A stretch of 64,000 nucleotides of DNA, taken from positions 1,116,001 to 1,180,000 of the forward strand of contig JAQOTA010000071.1 in NCBI GenBank assembly GCA_029532415.1. The letters run 5' to 3'. Position 1 is the first letter of the stretch, and the number at the start of each line of letters is the position of its first letter. The notes under the pieces are model-generated. The model worked only from the letters and a program-made list of their open reading frames with translations, was not told where the DNA came from and ran no database searches. Both the position numbers and the translations under genes were made by a program. Below are positions 12,401 through 23,372 of the stretch, in pieces. Source of the stretch: Marasmius tenuissimus (lineage: Eukaryota > Basidiomycota > Agaricomycetes > Agaricales > Marasmiaceae).

Positions 12401-14364
12401 CGTCAAACAGAAAACAAAATGACTGACCAGAACCAAGGGCAATGCACCCTTCTATGACACCTTGAGCTCTCCTCTCCATCTCCGCATTTCCACGCTGAAC
12501 ACTGCCAAAGTCGAGGTCCTCGCGTTTCTTGCTGTCCTCTTTACCAGAGGACTTGTGTGTCCCTTGCTGCGAACTTGCAGCTCCTCCACCAAGTCCGATC
12601 AGCATTCCGGGACCTCCCAAAACAACGAGATGTGTTCCTGGGCTGACTGGTTTACTCCCCCGGCCGTTGGCTCTTCCTTGGCTTCTCCTGCGATTCATGA
12701 GCGCTCACGTAGATAAATTGGCACGAAGAAAAAGAACAACACACCTCTTGAGAAGGGTGGAGGCTTGACCGCCAGTTCGGGTCGAACAGTACCCATTCCT
12801 CCTGCGAGCATGACGGGCTTATGGTATCCTCTATAGGTTATCTTTTCATTCGTAGCATCTTCCCTTTGCAAGAATGTCCTCCAGAAACCTCCCAAACCCG
12901 GTCTACCAAACTCATTGCTAAAGTCCGCAGCGCCCAAAGGACCCTCGATCATGATATCCAAGGCGCTGGCAATATGGGATGGCTTTCCGACACCACTCTT
13001 TTCGCCCTCCTTCTCCCAAGCGTGCGTGTATCCGGGGATACACAGAGGGCTGGTGGTAAATCCAACCAGACCGGCTTTCGTTCTGGATCCTCTACCGGTG
13101 GCAGATTCGTCACGGATTTCGCCACCAGCACCGGTAGCTGCGCCTGGGTAAGGAGAGACGGCTGTAGGGTGGTTGTGTGTCTCCACCTTGATAAGGACGG
13201 GGGTGGACGCTAGGTCTTCCGAGGGTGTGTAGATCGAAGGTCCGACAGTCGAGTTTGAAGAAGGTGAAGGGTTGAAGCGGTGTGCTTTGTGTCCTTCGAA
13301 CACGGCTGCGTTGTCGCTGTAAGCAGAGATGGTGTTGTTGTTCCCGCGGGAAATCAGAGCTTTTTCGGTGTTGCGTATCATGCCGAAGAGTGAGCCACCT
13401 GAACCATCTTGACGTCTCTGAACATTCTCGATTAGCTCAAGGTGAATACGAATGGAATGAGGCACCCACTCCTTCTCCTAGCATCACATCTCCATCAATT
13501 GTCCATTCGGAGTTGAAGATCTTGTGTCGACAGTGTTCACTGTTGACCTGCGCGAACATGAACAATTCCGCGTCAGTGGGGTTTCTGTTCAGTGTCTCCG
13601 CGTATCCCTTCACTAACGCGTTGTAAGCCCTCGATAGAGAAAGACATCTTGAAGAGGAAACGAACCTAGATATTCAATATCACTTCCACTCAACGCCAGC
13701 CCTAAGTCCAGGTTGGCTTTTTGAAGTACGGATACCCTTTCTTCGTGACTAGAATGCGAGAGAAGATCGATTGTCGTGAGAGGTTTCCTCTTCGTGGTCG
13801 ATGACGTGTGGAAGATGTCCTCAGCAGTGGGGAGTGCGTTGATATGAACCGACTGGGTCATCCTATCATGGAGTAGGTGCACGAAAGATGAAATGTCTGG
13901 TCCCGGTGTGCCGAGAGTGAGGACGAATAGGATACCGCGTTCGATCCGTTCTACGACTTGACTCAGATTGCATATTCTTGAAATATCAGTCGCCTTGGAA
14001 GACCATGGAGAAATTGATCCGGCTCGAGGAAGGACAAAAAGAGTCAGTTCGCTGCCACCGGGCGCATTTTTCGAGCCTGGACGAAATTAAGAAGACGATC
14101 ACGGTGGAACCGACCGGACGACGTACTATCAAGTTTTGTCGCCAATCCTGACTCGTCTTTCTCCCCATAAGAGAGTAGCTTATCCAATGTATCTCTCTGA
14201 CTGTCATCCAATCCTACAGATCCGTTCAACTTTACTAGATGCACATAAATCGCGTTGACATTCGTGATGGATTGGCTGACTGCCTGAAGTTGACTTAGAA
14301 GAGCCTGGCGCTTTGTGGAGGATAGATAAGACGGGCCGGCAAGAGTAAGCATTGTCGTCGACAT
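9411..14364 (-). CDS. ADE6: Phosphoribosylformylglycinamidine synthase, with an apparent frameshift
   Basis: FGAM synthase, fourth step of de novo purine synthesis. Eleven exons on the minus strand: 14364-14127, 14076-13666, 13612-13470, 13417-12745, 12646 (or 12676)-12428, 12372-12253, 12192-12069, 12013-11637, 11607-11474, 11415-11223 and 11166-9411. Signatures: [94 protein letters not shown], and the glutaminase domain with [10 protein letters not shown] and MMPHPERV. Near the end the frame breaks at a run of four C (plus strand G 9623-9626): one more C would restore GSP...[11 protein letters not shown], while as given translation stops at 9605. A 29-nt intron at 11608-11636 is also needed. 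Confidence 0.93.
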
Positions 14365-15573
14365 CGTTTCCAAGTCGTGAAGTGTAAGGTTCGCGAACTG
14401 CCGGCTGGTAGTAGGATGTCACTGAGGTTTCTCTAGGAGGTAAGTAAGTTATTTCAATGACTCACGTTGATGTAAACTGGACGGATTTGGCTGTTGAGGT
14501 GATACGTGTGCTAAAGCACTTTCAGATAGAAACTGGCCGTCGTCGTGGTCGACGAACAAGCTGAACAAGAGAAAAAGAAAAAACTTTCCCCGTGCCTGCC
14601 GGGCCGATAGCTCGATCGATTTCCGAAGCGCCCATTCGGCAGGCGAAATTATACAATTAAGCGCCGTCAACGGCTCGGAGGGTCGTCTGTGGACGGTGGA
14701 CGCACCTCGACATTCTTCGCCCAAACATTGCCTTCTCAGATCTAAAAATGCAGCGAGCACGATCAAGTCGCGAGAGAATTATTACCTCGAGTGGCTGGGA
14801 CGAATCTATCGCGGCTACTCAGTCGACATTGGCTTCAACTTTCCATTAAGCGTCGCTGGACGCTAGGTTCTATCATGTACAGAGTTGAGATATTTTAGGG
14901 CTACCGCGGTCTAGCTACGAATATAACGGGCTCGAAATCTCCTTTGCGCAATTTCCTCCGTCGCCCCATGCCGAAAAGTTGCGAAGCCTCTGGTCAAAAC
15001 TCAACTTCTGACATGTGCTCACAAACATTGATACAATTGCACGGGCGTAGCCGCGTATTCAAGTGTACTCTCCTTCTCCTTGTTTTCAAGGGAATCAAAC
15101 CAATCGTATGCTCTCTCCGCACAAGTGGATATTTGTCAACTTTACAGTTTTCTGTCTGGTCTCGTTGAGTATCAGTTGCATCTACTTGGTAAGGTCCGGC
15201 CGTACTAGATGGTATCAATAGGATTAGCACAAGACCTCGAGGATTTATGAGCTTGTAGTGCGGTACCTTGGATTGGTTACACGAGATTTAAGTAGCACCA
15301 TATGCTTGTAGACGCACAGAGGAAGGTCTGCTCAAGTTGCCCTCTGCATGTGAAATCGCGATGTGCAGTTCATTTAATCCGGGGTTAACCGAGGGCCGGA
15401 GATTTGCCCTTGTAATTGTATACGCGCCGCGACCTGTCCCAAATCGTCATACTCTGGTACAGCTCTGGTATAAAGAGGATCCGTTGTCCACAATTTAAAG
15501 GCGCCTTACGCCCTCATAACCTCTATTCGGTTCTCCGAAACCTCCCGTAACTTTCCAAGAAATTACGAGCACG
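14365..15573. other. Divergent intergenic region between FGAM synthase and citrate synthase
   Basis: 1.2 kb shared upstream region of two divergently transcribed metabolic genes. Only short non-ATG frames are present. No RNA gene or transposon was recognised. It includes the TATA box listed separately. Confidence 0.55.
15469..15475 (+). promoter_or_regulatory. TATA box of citrate synthase gene
   Basis: TATAAAG lies 99 nt upstream of the citrate synthase ATG at 15574, followed by a CT-rich leader. Confidence 0.5.
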
Positions 15574-18367
15574 ATGGGCAATCCAGTGGCCTCGCAGAAC
15601 AACAACACGCTGACGGTTCGAGACAATCGCACTGGGAAGACCTATGAGGTTCCGTAAGTAGCTTCCAGAGATTCGTATGCGATTGTGGACTGAGTTGTTG
15701 GTGATTGGAAATCCAGAATTGAAGATAATACAGTGCCAGCAACATCATTCAAATCCATTGCAGCACCTCGAGCAAAAGGCGAGCGGGAGGAAAATGAAAC
15801 TGAGAAGGGTTTGAGAGTCTCGGACAAGGGTTTCTTGAATACGGCTGTTTTGAGGAGTGAGATCACTTACATCGATGGTGAAGCTGGAGGTGCGTTCAAT
15901 CCAAACTGCTAGAGGAGGCGCAAACTCTTACATTCTGGACAGTTCTGCGGTATAGGTATGACGGATGACACGCATCTCATTTCACGCCCCAAACAGACGA
16001 CATACTTACAGAGGGTATCCAATCGAGCAACTTGCAGTTCACTCCAATCACCTTGAGACTGGTAGGTTGACCAAAGTTCTCGGAGCGAACGAATGGACCT
16101 CTCACCCAACTATGTCTGGCTCCAGCATACCTTCTTATATATGGCTCGCTACCGACCGCTGCACAATACAAAGTTTTCCAGGAGGAAGTCATGCACCATT
16201 CGTTCGTCCATTCTGATGCAGAACAATTCTTCCGTTCATTCCGGTTCGTGGCCCACGTTCTTCGACGCGTCGCAACAAGTAGTACTGAATGGACGATACC
16301 TCTCTCAGATACGACGCCCATCCCATGTCAATTCTTACGAGCGCATTCGCATACCTCGGATCTTATTACAGTGAAGCGAATCCATCGTTACAAGGGCAAA
16401 ACCTTTTCACAACTGGAACTCCGGACTCTCTCGCGACAATGGATAAACAGATTTATAGGCTGATTGGGAAGGCGACCAGTCTTGCTGCGTGAGTGATTTG
16501 TGCGAGTCGGACAGTTTTAGATCTCATTCGGGGGTACAATGATAGGATGGCATACCGAGTGCGTCAAGGAAGGGAGTTTGTCACTCCGCCGCACGGCTTG
16601 AGTTATACAGGCTCGTAAGTCTGTTGCCTGTCTATTTCTGGCCCGCTGTCATTGATGAACCTCGCATCAGCTTCCTGTATCAAATGGATCATCTCGGTCA
16701 GGACGACTTCAAGCCTAATCCCATTCTGGAGAAGGCCCTCGACGTTCTCTTCCTTTTGCATGCCGATCATGAATTGAATGCCTCCGCCACAACGGTGCTA
16801 CAGACCGGAAGTTCGCTTGTGGACCCTTATTCCGCCATTGCGTGAGTACTGGGAAACGAGACTGGAATGTTCATCGGTGCTGACTAGAATATTAATGAAG
16901 CGCTGGTTGTGCATCACTCTAGTATGTTTCCATGAATAGGACGCATGTCGGGAACTCATTACCGTTCCTATTCGCAGCGGTCCTTTACACGGTATGTTCA
17001 GTCGTCCTTGTGTTTGCGCTATTCATCTACAGCTTCTTCTCCTTCTTACTCGCAGGCGGCGCGAATGAAGCGGTTATTCGGATGTTGATCTCCATCGGAC
17101 GGTAAGGAGCGCTCTGACCAGGAAATGTCACGAAATTCGCCCCTGATATCGTCACTGTCAATTCCAGTCCGGAGAATGTCCCCGCGTTCCTTGAAGCTGT
17201 CAAGAAGAGGGAGAAAGTTTTGTCCGGATTTGGCCACAGGTATGTAGGCTCATGCCCCAGCTCGGCTGCGAGCAATTTCTCACCCCTCCATCCTATGTAC
17301 GCGCAGGGTCTATAAAACCTCTGATCCCAGGTCGTTCATTGTCCGAAAGACGGCCGACGAAGTGTTCAAAGTGTGAGCCTAACCTTCTGTGATGTTGATG
17401 TCGCTGTCTTCTTACCTCCGTTCGCCTCCCCACCCTTGATGTTTTACGGTACAGGACCGGCAAAGATGAATTGCTTGAGACCGCGATGGCCCTTCACGAG
17501 GCTGCCATGAAGGACGAGTACTTCATCAAGCGGCGATTAGCCCCCAACGTTGACTTTTGGTATGTCTCTGCTATGAATAATTCCGAACTTGCGTTCTCAA
17601 CGTGTTTTGCAGGAGGTGAAGAGCGCCCTCTTTTTCTATCTATACGGAATTACAGCTGACCCATCTCCGAAAACACGCGTAGTGGGCTCATCTACCGCGC
17701 AATGGGTAAGTCCCCGCACACGAGGTTATCCGACGGAGGCTTTTTCGCTGATTTTTTCCCTTCTTTTTCAAACAGGGTTCCCCCTGGACTTTTTCCCAGT
17801 GTTGTTTGCGGTTCCTCGAGTGGTTGGTTGGTTGGCGCATTGGCGTCAGGTACGTGGACTCGATCATGCTTTGCGGTCTCGGTCTCCAGAGACTAGAGTT
17901 CCGGTCATGGGCGGTCTGAGCGGTCTTGATTGACCGGTTCACTTGTTTAGATGATGCTTCAACCCGGAGGTGTCAAGATTTGGAGACCCAGACAGGTGAG
18001 CGACGGGATGTACCCGTATGTTCTCGTCCCGCGATAAATCCTCTGACGATGGGACTCTCTCCTGGACTCTCCTTTTCGTAACTGTAGATCTATGTTGGTG
18101 CGGGCAAACGCGACTATGTGCCTGTCCAGGATCGGGTGCCTGTTGAAGGCTTGAAGAAGACTCCGTCGCCGGTTGCTCACTCAGGGTGAGTTCCAAGAAC
18201 TCGTTGTCATTCTTTTTTTCTTTGATTACCTTGTCATCTTGTGGCCATGGCGACTACCTAATACTTGTTGGCGTGGCGTTGATTTTTTGTTTGCTGACAT
18301 CTTACTTACTGCACATAGGATTTCGAAGAGGACGAGTCTTGCGACGTTCAAGGGAGCGAAGCTATAG
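15574..18367 (+). CDS. Citrate synthase, probably peroxisomal
   Basis: Condenses acetyl-CoA with oxaloacetate. Nineteen exons code for 488 residues; ends are 15574-15653, 15717-15889, 15943-15955, 16012-16061, 16126-16243, 16309-16488, 16546-16614, 16671-16841, 16901-16921, 16978-16991, 17056-17101, 17168-17239, 17307-17372, 17455-17559, 17683-17705, 17776-17849, 17951-17995, 18088-18185 and 18319-18367. Four are micro-exons (13, 21, 14 and 23 nt). Signatures: [39 protein letters not shown] and the catalytic Asp in APNVDFWSG. The N-terminus ([13 protein letters not shown]) is not a mitochondrial presequence, and the protein ends in AKL, a PTS1-type signal, so a glyoxylate-cycle role in the peroxisome is likely. 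A 2-methylcitrate synthase activity cannot be excluded. Confidence 0.93.
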
Positions 18368-18692
18368 TATGGATAATTGTAACTTGTAGAGTGATTTCGA
18401 GCGAGTTTCGGCTCGCCGGGAGTGTGGAAGATGAGGAGAACGTCAATGGATAAAACAGTACATTAATTATTTATTTTTAACGTTTTTTTTCGGGAGATGA
18501 AACGCCAAGTCTAAATCCGGGCACGATGGATCAGTGTTATGACATGTTTGGGCATGCGTTGAACACACCTTTTCAATGAAATGCATCACACCAATTTTTC
18601 TCTGTTTCCCCCACCTTTCTTTCTCTCCACCCGGACGTCTATAAAACCGTCACTAAACCCTTCCTCTCCCTTCAACCCACAGCGATATCACC
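18368..18692. other. Intergenic with TATA box for the surface-protein gene
   Basis: Short gap. TATAAAA at 18640-18646 stands 47 nt before the next ATG and is preceded by a pyrimidine-rich stretch. No other feature seen. Confidence 0.5.
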
Positions 18693-19567
18693 ATGTTCGC
18701 CACATTCATTACCGTCGCTCTTTTTGCTGCTGCGTCCGTCCGCAATGTCGCTGGGTACACTCTCTCTACTCCCCAGATGACTCAGGTACTTGAAATATCC
18801 GAACCAGCTTGTTCTATTCCGCTCACTGGCTTCTCCGAATGTAGTGCCAGGATGTTACCATCAACGTAGATGGTGCCAAAGGAAGCTGGAACCTCATTGC
18901 AGTTCCTGCTGCCGATACCTGCAATGGAAACATCCTGTGAGTTGTGGGCGCTCGAACCGGTTCGGAACTGGAAAATTTATTGTTCGTCTTCAGCGCTGAC
19001 ATTGGTGACCACGATGGAAACTCCGTCTCATGGAAAGTCGCCCTCCCCGCTGGAACCAAGGTCGTCCTCACGACCATCGATGGTGACGAACAGGAGGCTT
19101 GGTCCGGAGAGGTGTGTAGCTGTCATTTGTTGCGAAGGACCGGATAACTGATGTGCTGTCCACCGTAGATCACCGTCGGACCTAGCGACGACACCAGCTG
19201 CATTCCCGAGCAACTGTTGCAGGATTTGACTTCGTCCTCTGCCTCCTCTTCTGCTGCTGCTTCCACCTCCGCTGCTTCCTCATCATCCGTTGCTGGAGAC
19301 GGAACGTAAGTTTTCATTTCGCTTGTGAACCGAAGTTTTGAAAGGATATCTAACTTTATTGCCCTGTGACATAGCCTCGTTGTCCCTGCTTCCCCCGCCA
19401 GCACCTCTGCTTACAGCTCCCAGGCCACCACCACACCCATCGGTGGACCTGTTGGCGGTGTTGCCAGCGGTCCGGGTTCTTCCAACAGCAACGGCGCTTC
19501 CCGCCAAATGACCTCCTCTATGCTCGTGCTCGGAGCCATCTCCATCGTCCTGGCTGCTTGCCTGTAA
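18693..19567 (+). CDS. Secreted Ser-rich, probably GPI-anchored surface protein
   Basis: Five exons: 18693-18785, 18845-18936, 18994-19111, 19169-19305 and 19375-19567, coding for 210 residues. It begins with a signal peptide (MFATFITVALFAAASVRNVA), followed by a compact beta-type domain of about 95 residues with several Cys (CQDVTINVDG, PAADTCNGNIL, DTSCIPEQLL). Next comes a Ser/Ala-rich low-complexity linker and a C-terminal hydrophobic tail (SSMLVLGAISIVLAACL) typical of GPI-anchor addition. Similar small proteins are common on agaricomycete cell walls, but I do not recognise a characterised homologue. Confidence 0.8.
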
Positions 19568-20001
19568 TGCCCTATACCCCCTGGGTCTCACGACCTCTGA
19601 TTCCTTTCTCTTTTCCGTCTCTCCCGATATACCGCGTGTATCCACTGTACCTATGGTGATACGCCCTGGTAATGGCGCTGGTATCATCACAGTGTTCATA
19701 CTTATCATTATTGTTATCTTTTTTGGTCTTGCCTCGAGATAGGTTTTCGCGTTTGTGTATTACAGGTGTGGAAGGAGAGGATGCGCTGTTGACTCTTTCT
19801 CTCGACGGGTTATTTAGTGCTATTCTTCTTTAGTCCGGCGTTGTGTTCTCTAGAGTGGAAGCTGGTAGCGTCTGCAGCATAATCTCCCCCCCCCAAACCC
19901 TGCGTACCCCCTGTGCTTTTACTTTTTTTGCGACAAATGAAATGTTCTAACTTTACATCCTGTTTTGATTTGAGAACCAGACTGTACAAGTATATGTTTC
20001 T
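19568..20001. other. Intergenic between convergent genes
   Basis: 434 bp of 3' flanking sequence, T-rich, with a C9 run near 19888. No gene seen. Confidence 0.5.
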
Positions 20002-20532
20002 CTAAAGGTCCTTCAACGGCTTCATAGCGAAGGTATGTTCGTTACCCTCGAATCCTCCCTCTTTCTCTTGTTTATAGAACGCGAACCGGAACAAGGGCCT
20101 TTTGTCGTCCTCAAGATCGTTTCCCTGACCTGTCCACAACGGCTCTCCTAGCCCTGCATCCTGACCGTCCGTGCTGACAACCAAAAGCCCCTCTTCGCCT
20201 CCATTACCATTGCGGGCGCATTCTCTACCCCTCTGGAATTCTTCGAACTGAAGAGTAAGGTGAGAGAATCCCGTAATCTCCATATACGGTCCCAAGAGCT
20301 TGAGTAGCTCTTGATTCTCTTCGCTGTCAATCCACTTTTGGTGAGCCTCGACGGACTCCCAGCCGGAGGCGAGGTAAATCGTTTCAGACGGAGAATGTAT
20401 GTTCGAGTATAGGAGAACTGGGTAATTTGACCAGGAAGATTGGGAGGATTGGAGACGAGTGAATAGGGATGGTAAGGGGTCGGAGGTTATGGGTGTGTTT
20501 AGCGCGAGAGTTGCAAATTCTGTGACGGTCAT
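20002..20532 (-). CDS. Small ABM-like (dimeric alpha/beta-barrel) protein
   Basis: Single-exon gene for 176 residues. The first in-frame ATG is at 20532 (MTVTEFATLALNTPITSD). The segment with LLYSNIHSPSETIYLASGWE, AHQKWIDSEENQELLKLLGP and the following ITGFSHLTLQFEEF has the pattern of antibiotic-biosynthesis-monooxygenase-like stress-response barrels, including the WESVEAHQKW motif. No catalytic function can be assigned. The C-terminal third is polar. Confidence 0.65.
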   Translation of the reverse strand: MTVTEFATLALNTPITSDPLPSLFTRLQSSQSSWSNYPVLLYSNIHSPSETIYLASGWESVEAHQKWIDSEENQELLKLLGPYMEITGFSHLTLQFEEFQRGRECARNGNGGEEGLLVVSTDGQDAGLGEPLWTGQGNDLEDDKRPLFRFAFYKQEKEGGFEGNEHTFAMKPLKDL

Positions 20533-20701
20533 GGTTGGAAAGAACGCGTAAGTGCTCAATCTAATTATAAGGTGACCGGAAATTTGTATGGATGTAGACG
20601 GACAGCACGGAAGTTGGAGGTATATTCAGCCGATTGTATGATCGCGATTGACCGAGTATCACCGCTCCGTTCAATTCACAGGCTGCCTCGTGTTCGCCAT
20701 C

Positions 20702-23163
20702 ATGGACCCACAACCATTCTTCGCGGTATGTCCATGTGTTCTTTTGATCTTATCTTCGAAACTGAAGCAGTCCGATAGAACAAACGAAAGCGTAAACGAC
20801 GAAGTTTTATCGACCCATGCCTCGGATTCTATGCTCAGCCTGACTCAGAATCGTCTTCCGTTGACTATATGCCGCGTCTTCTGGACATAGCGCACGAAGA
20901 AGCTCCAGCGGTAGCAGCAGAAGCAGAGATTTATGGTGCAGAACTACCAGGCATTGTTGCTCTACCAGAAAAATACTCAGAGTCAGAGTCTGATGTTCAG
21001 CTTGCACACGAACAGGGAGATGCCGAGGAATTGGAGAGCCCCAAACCCATCGTCGAGATCACTGTCGAGTCATTCCTTCGCTCTCATGGACGAAAGTCAT
21101 CTCGAAGAAAACCCAAGTCCGGAGTCAAGACCAAAACCATCGATACGGTCGTCAGTAGCGATGACCACGACCGACAGCCCCGTCCGACAAAACGAAATCG
21201 ACAGTGTCCTCAACGCGTCTCATCGCCTCCATCCGAAGCTGTAGACCAGCTCTTCAGTAGCGAAAACGAGAACATTGGAACTCGTGTGCCTCCTCGCAAG
21301 AAGTGTCGTCGACAGAAGCAGAAGACCTCACTCGCGCAGCGACTACTTCAAGCCGCGGTCCTCACAGATGCAGACCCGATCGACAGTTTGGTGCGCGAAG
21401 TTGATAGAAATATTTCAGCTTCTGCACCCTCTGCATCTATTCCTATTCCTATGCAAACCCTCGGTGAACATTCGAGTGCGCGGTCGAAACCTAAACGTCG
21501 GTTATGGACGTTAATCGATCCACGGACGAGAGACGAGAACTCGACCCTGTCTTCTTTTGCTTCTCGAGCGCGGGATTCGAACATCGAGCGAAAGCCTCTG
21601 ACGAGGTGGCCGACGCAAATCAGTATTGTATCCGACGAGGAGGATGGCGAAGAGCAGACTGAAAAGAAGAAGAGAAAGATAGTTGCTGGACGGGGACGTG
21701 GTGATGACGAGGTAACGAGGAAAGCGACGAAGAAGAAGGGACTCAAAGCTTGCGAACCTCAAGCACAAGCTACGCTGTTGTTCGTGCCGCTTCAAGAAGC
21801 AGAGACTGTGCTCGAAGCTCGCAAAAAGAAGATGAAAGAAAACCAGACCAACCCTAAAACAATGTACGTCGTAGCGAATCATCAGTCTTTCGTAGGCTTA
21901 CTGAATTCTCTGATCAGAAGCAACAACACATCCTCTACTAAGCAACTAAACCGAAAGCCACTCGAATTCGAGACGATTACTATTTCTAATAATGATGCAA
22001 CTTCAGACCGTGCTCCGACGGTTGCTACGCTGAACGACATCCCATCAATTCCTCACACGACGCTCCCCGTCCCTGATGCTGCTCCGTCTGCTTTACCAGT
22101 TCCAGTTCAAGAATATCAGCCTCTTTCGTCCCAAGCTATAATTCACTCGCTGCTTCAAAACTCTTCTCCCGATGTCATTTCCTTGCATCGTCCCGTGCCT
22201 GCCTACGCTTCTGCTCGTGCTCAAGAACCGCGCCTTCAAGGCAATACAGGCAATACTGACGATTACAACACTGCACCTATTCCTATCGATCGGCCCCACG
22301 CTACGTCCAGTACTACGAGGCCCGGTACTCCTGCCCTTTCGCTTGCTCCTGGTTTACTCCCTCCTCCTCCGTTCACTTTCGCGTTAAAGACTACAGATTC
22401 CGCGCCATCTAGAGCTGTAAGAAGGACGATCGCTGCTCCATCTATGTCTCGGATTTCACAGCCTCCCCCGCCATTCGTTTCGTTCGTCTCGTCGCCTATC
22501 GAATCGTCTTCAAGCCCCAGGCTCAGACCCTCTTCTCCGACGCGAGCAAGACTCTTCAATCACAATTTTATCGGACCTGTAATGCTTTCCTCTCCGGATC
22601 CTCTGCCCGTTATTGTCGAGGCGCAGCCTCCCATCCAGTCGTCCAATAATTGCAATGCCCCCGAGCCTGATCTCCAGCCTCAACGACCACTTTCGACGTA
22701 CCTCGATCAGTTCCTCGAGACCGCGAAAAGCGTGAACATCAGTCAAACTCGAACAGCTTCGAATCCTACTGCTACCAAACAACGACCTCGACCTCGAGCG
22801 GCGCCACGTAGAGAACGGCAGCTACCCACGAGTACCTTGAACGGTACAAGCCATGGGCGACCTGGGCTTGAGGAGTCAACTTCTACGGAACCTATCTTTG
22901 CGGACGGCGACGACGGTTTGGAGAGCGAATTGTTTGAACGGTATGAGCCAGCACCGGATATCGATGTGTTGGAGATACTGTCTTCGCAGTATGAGTATGA
23001 GGTGATGTTGAGGAGTTCGCCGTTGGCGACCGCGGTGTCAGAGGAGAGGAAAAGGCGGAGTGAGAAGGAAAAGGAGAAGCTTGTGGATAAAAGTAGCTCA
23101 GGCGTGGAGAAGAGACCGAATACGGGTGTGAGGAGGTCGATGGCCGGGATTCGGGCGTTTTGA
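20702..23163 (+). CDS. Large disordered, basic protein of unknown function
   Basis: Two exons: 20702-20725 (24 nt) and 20779-23163, giving 802 residues. The tiny first exon supplies MDPQPFFA and joins in phase to NKRKRRSFIDPCLGFYAQ. The protein is mostly low-complexity: Arg/Lys clusters (RKKCRRQKQK, EKKKRKIV) that look like nuclear localisation signals, Ser/Pro-rich stretches, and a C-terminal acidic-to-basic segment (DIDVLEILSSQYEYEVMLRS ... GVRRSMAGIRAF) that looks structured. I do not recognise the family; a chromatin or DNA-repair scaffold is possible but unproven. Confidence 0.75.
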
Positions 23164-23372
23164 GATGTGCGGTGACATATCAAGTCTTCACTCGTGTAAT
23201 GGTCAATATGTTCTCGAAGCAGGAAGTACTTGGAGATAGCACGTCTTTTGAGCGCCGGAGTAACACTGTAGATTCTGGAAGGTTACAAAGTATGATAAGT
23301 AATGTACGGAGACGAAGATACTGTACAAATCCAGTTGGTGGAGAGTGTATGGAACAAGGACACCTGACACGG

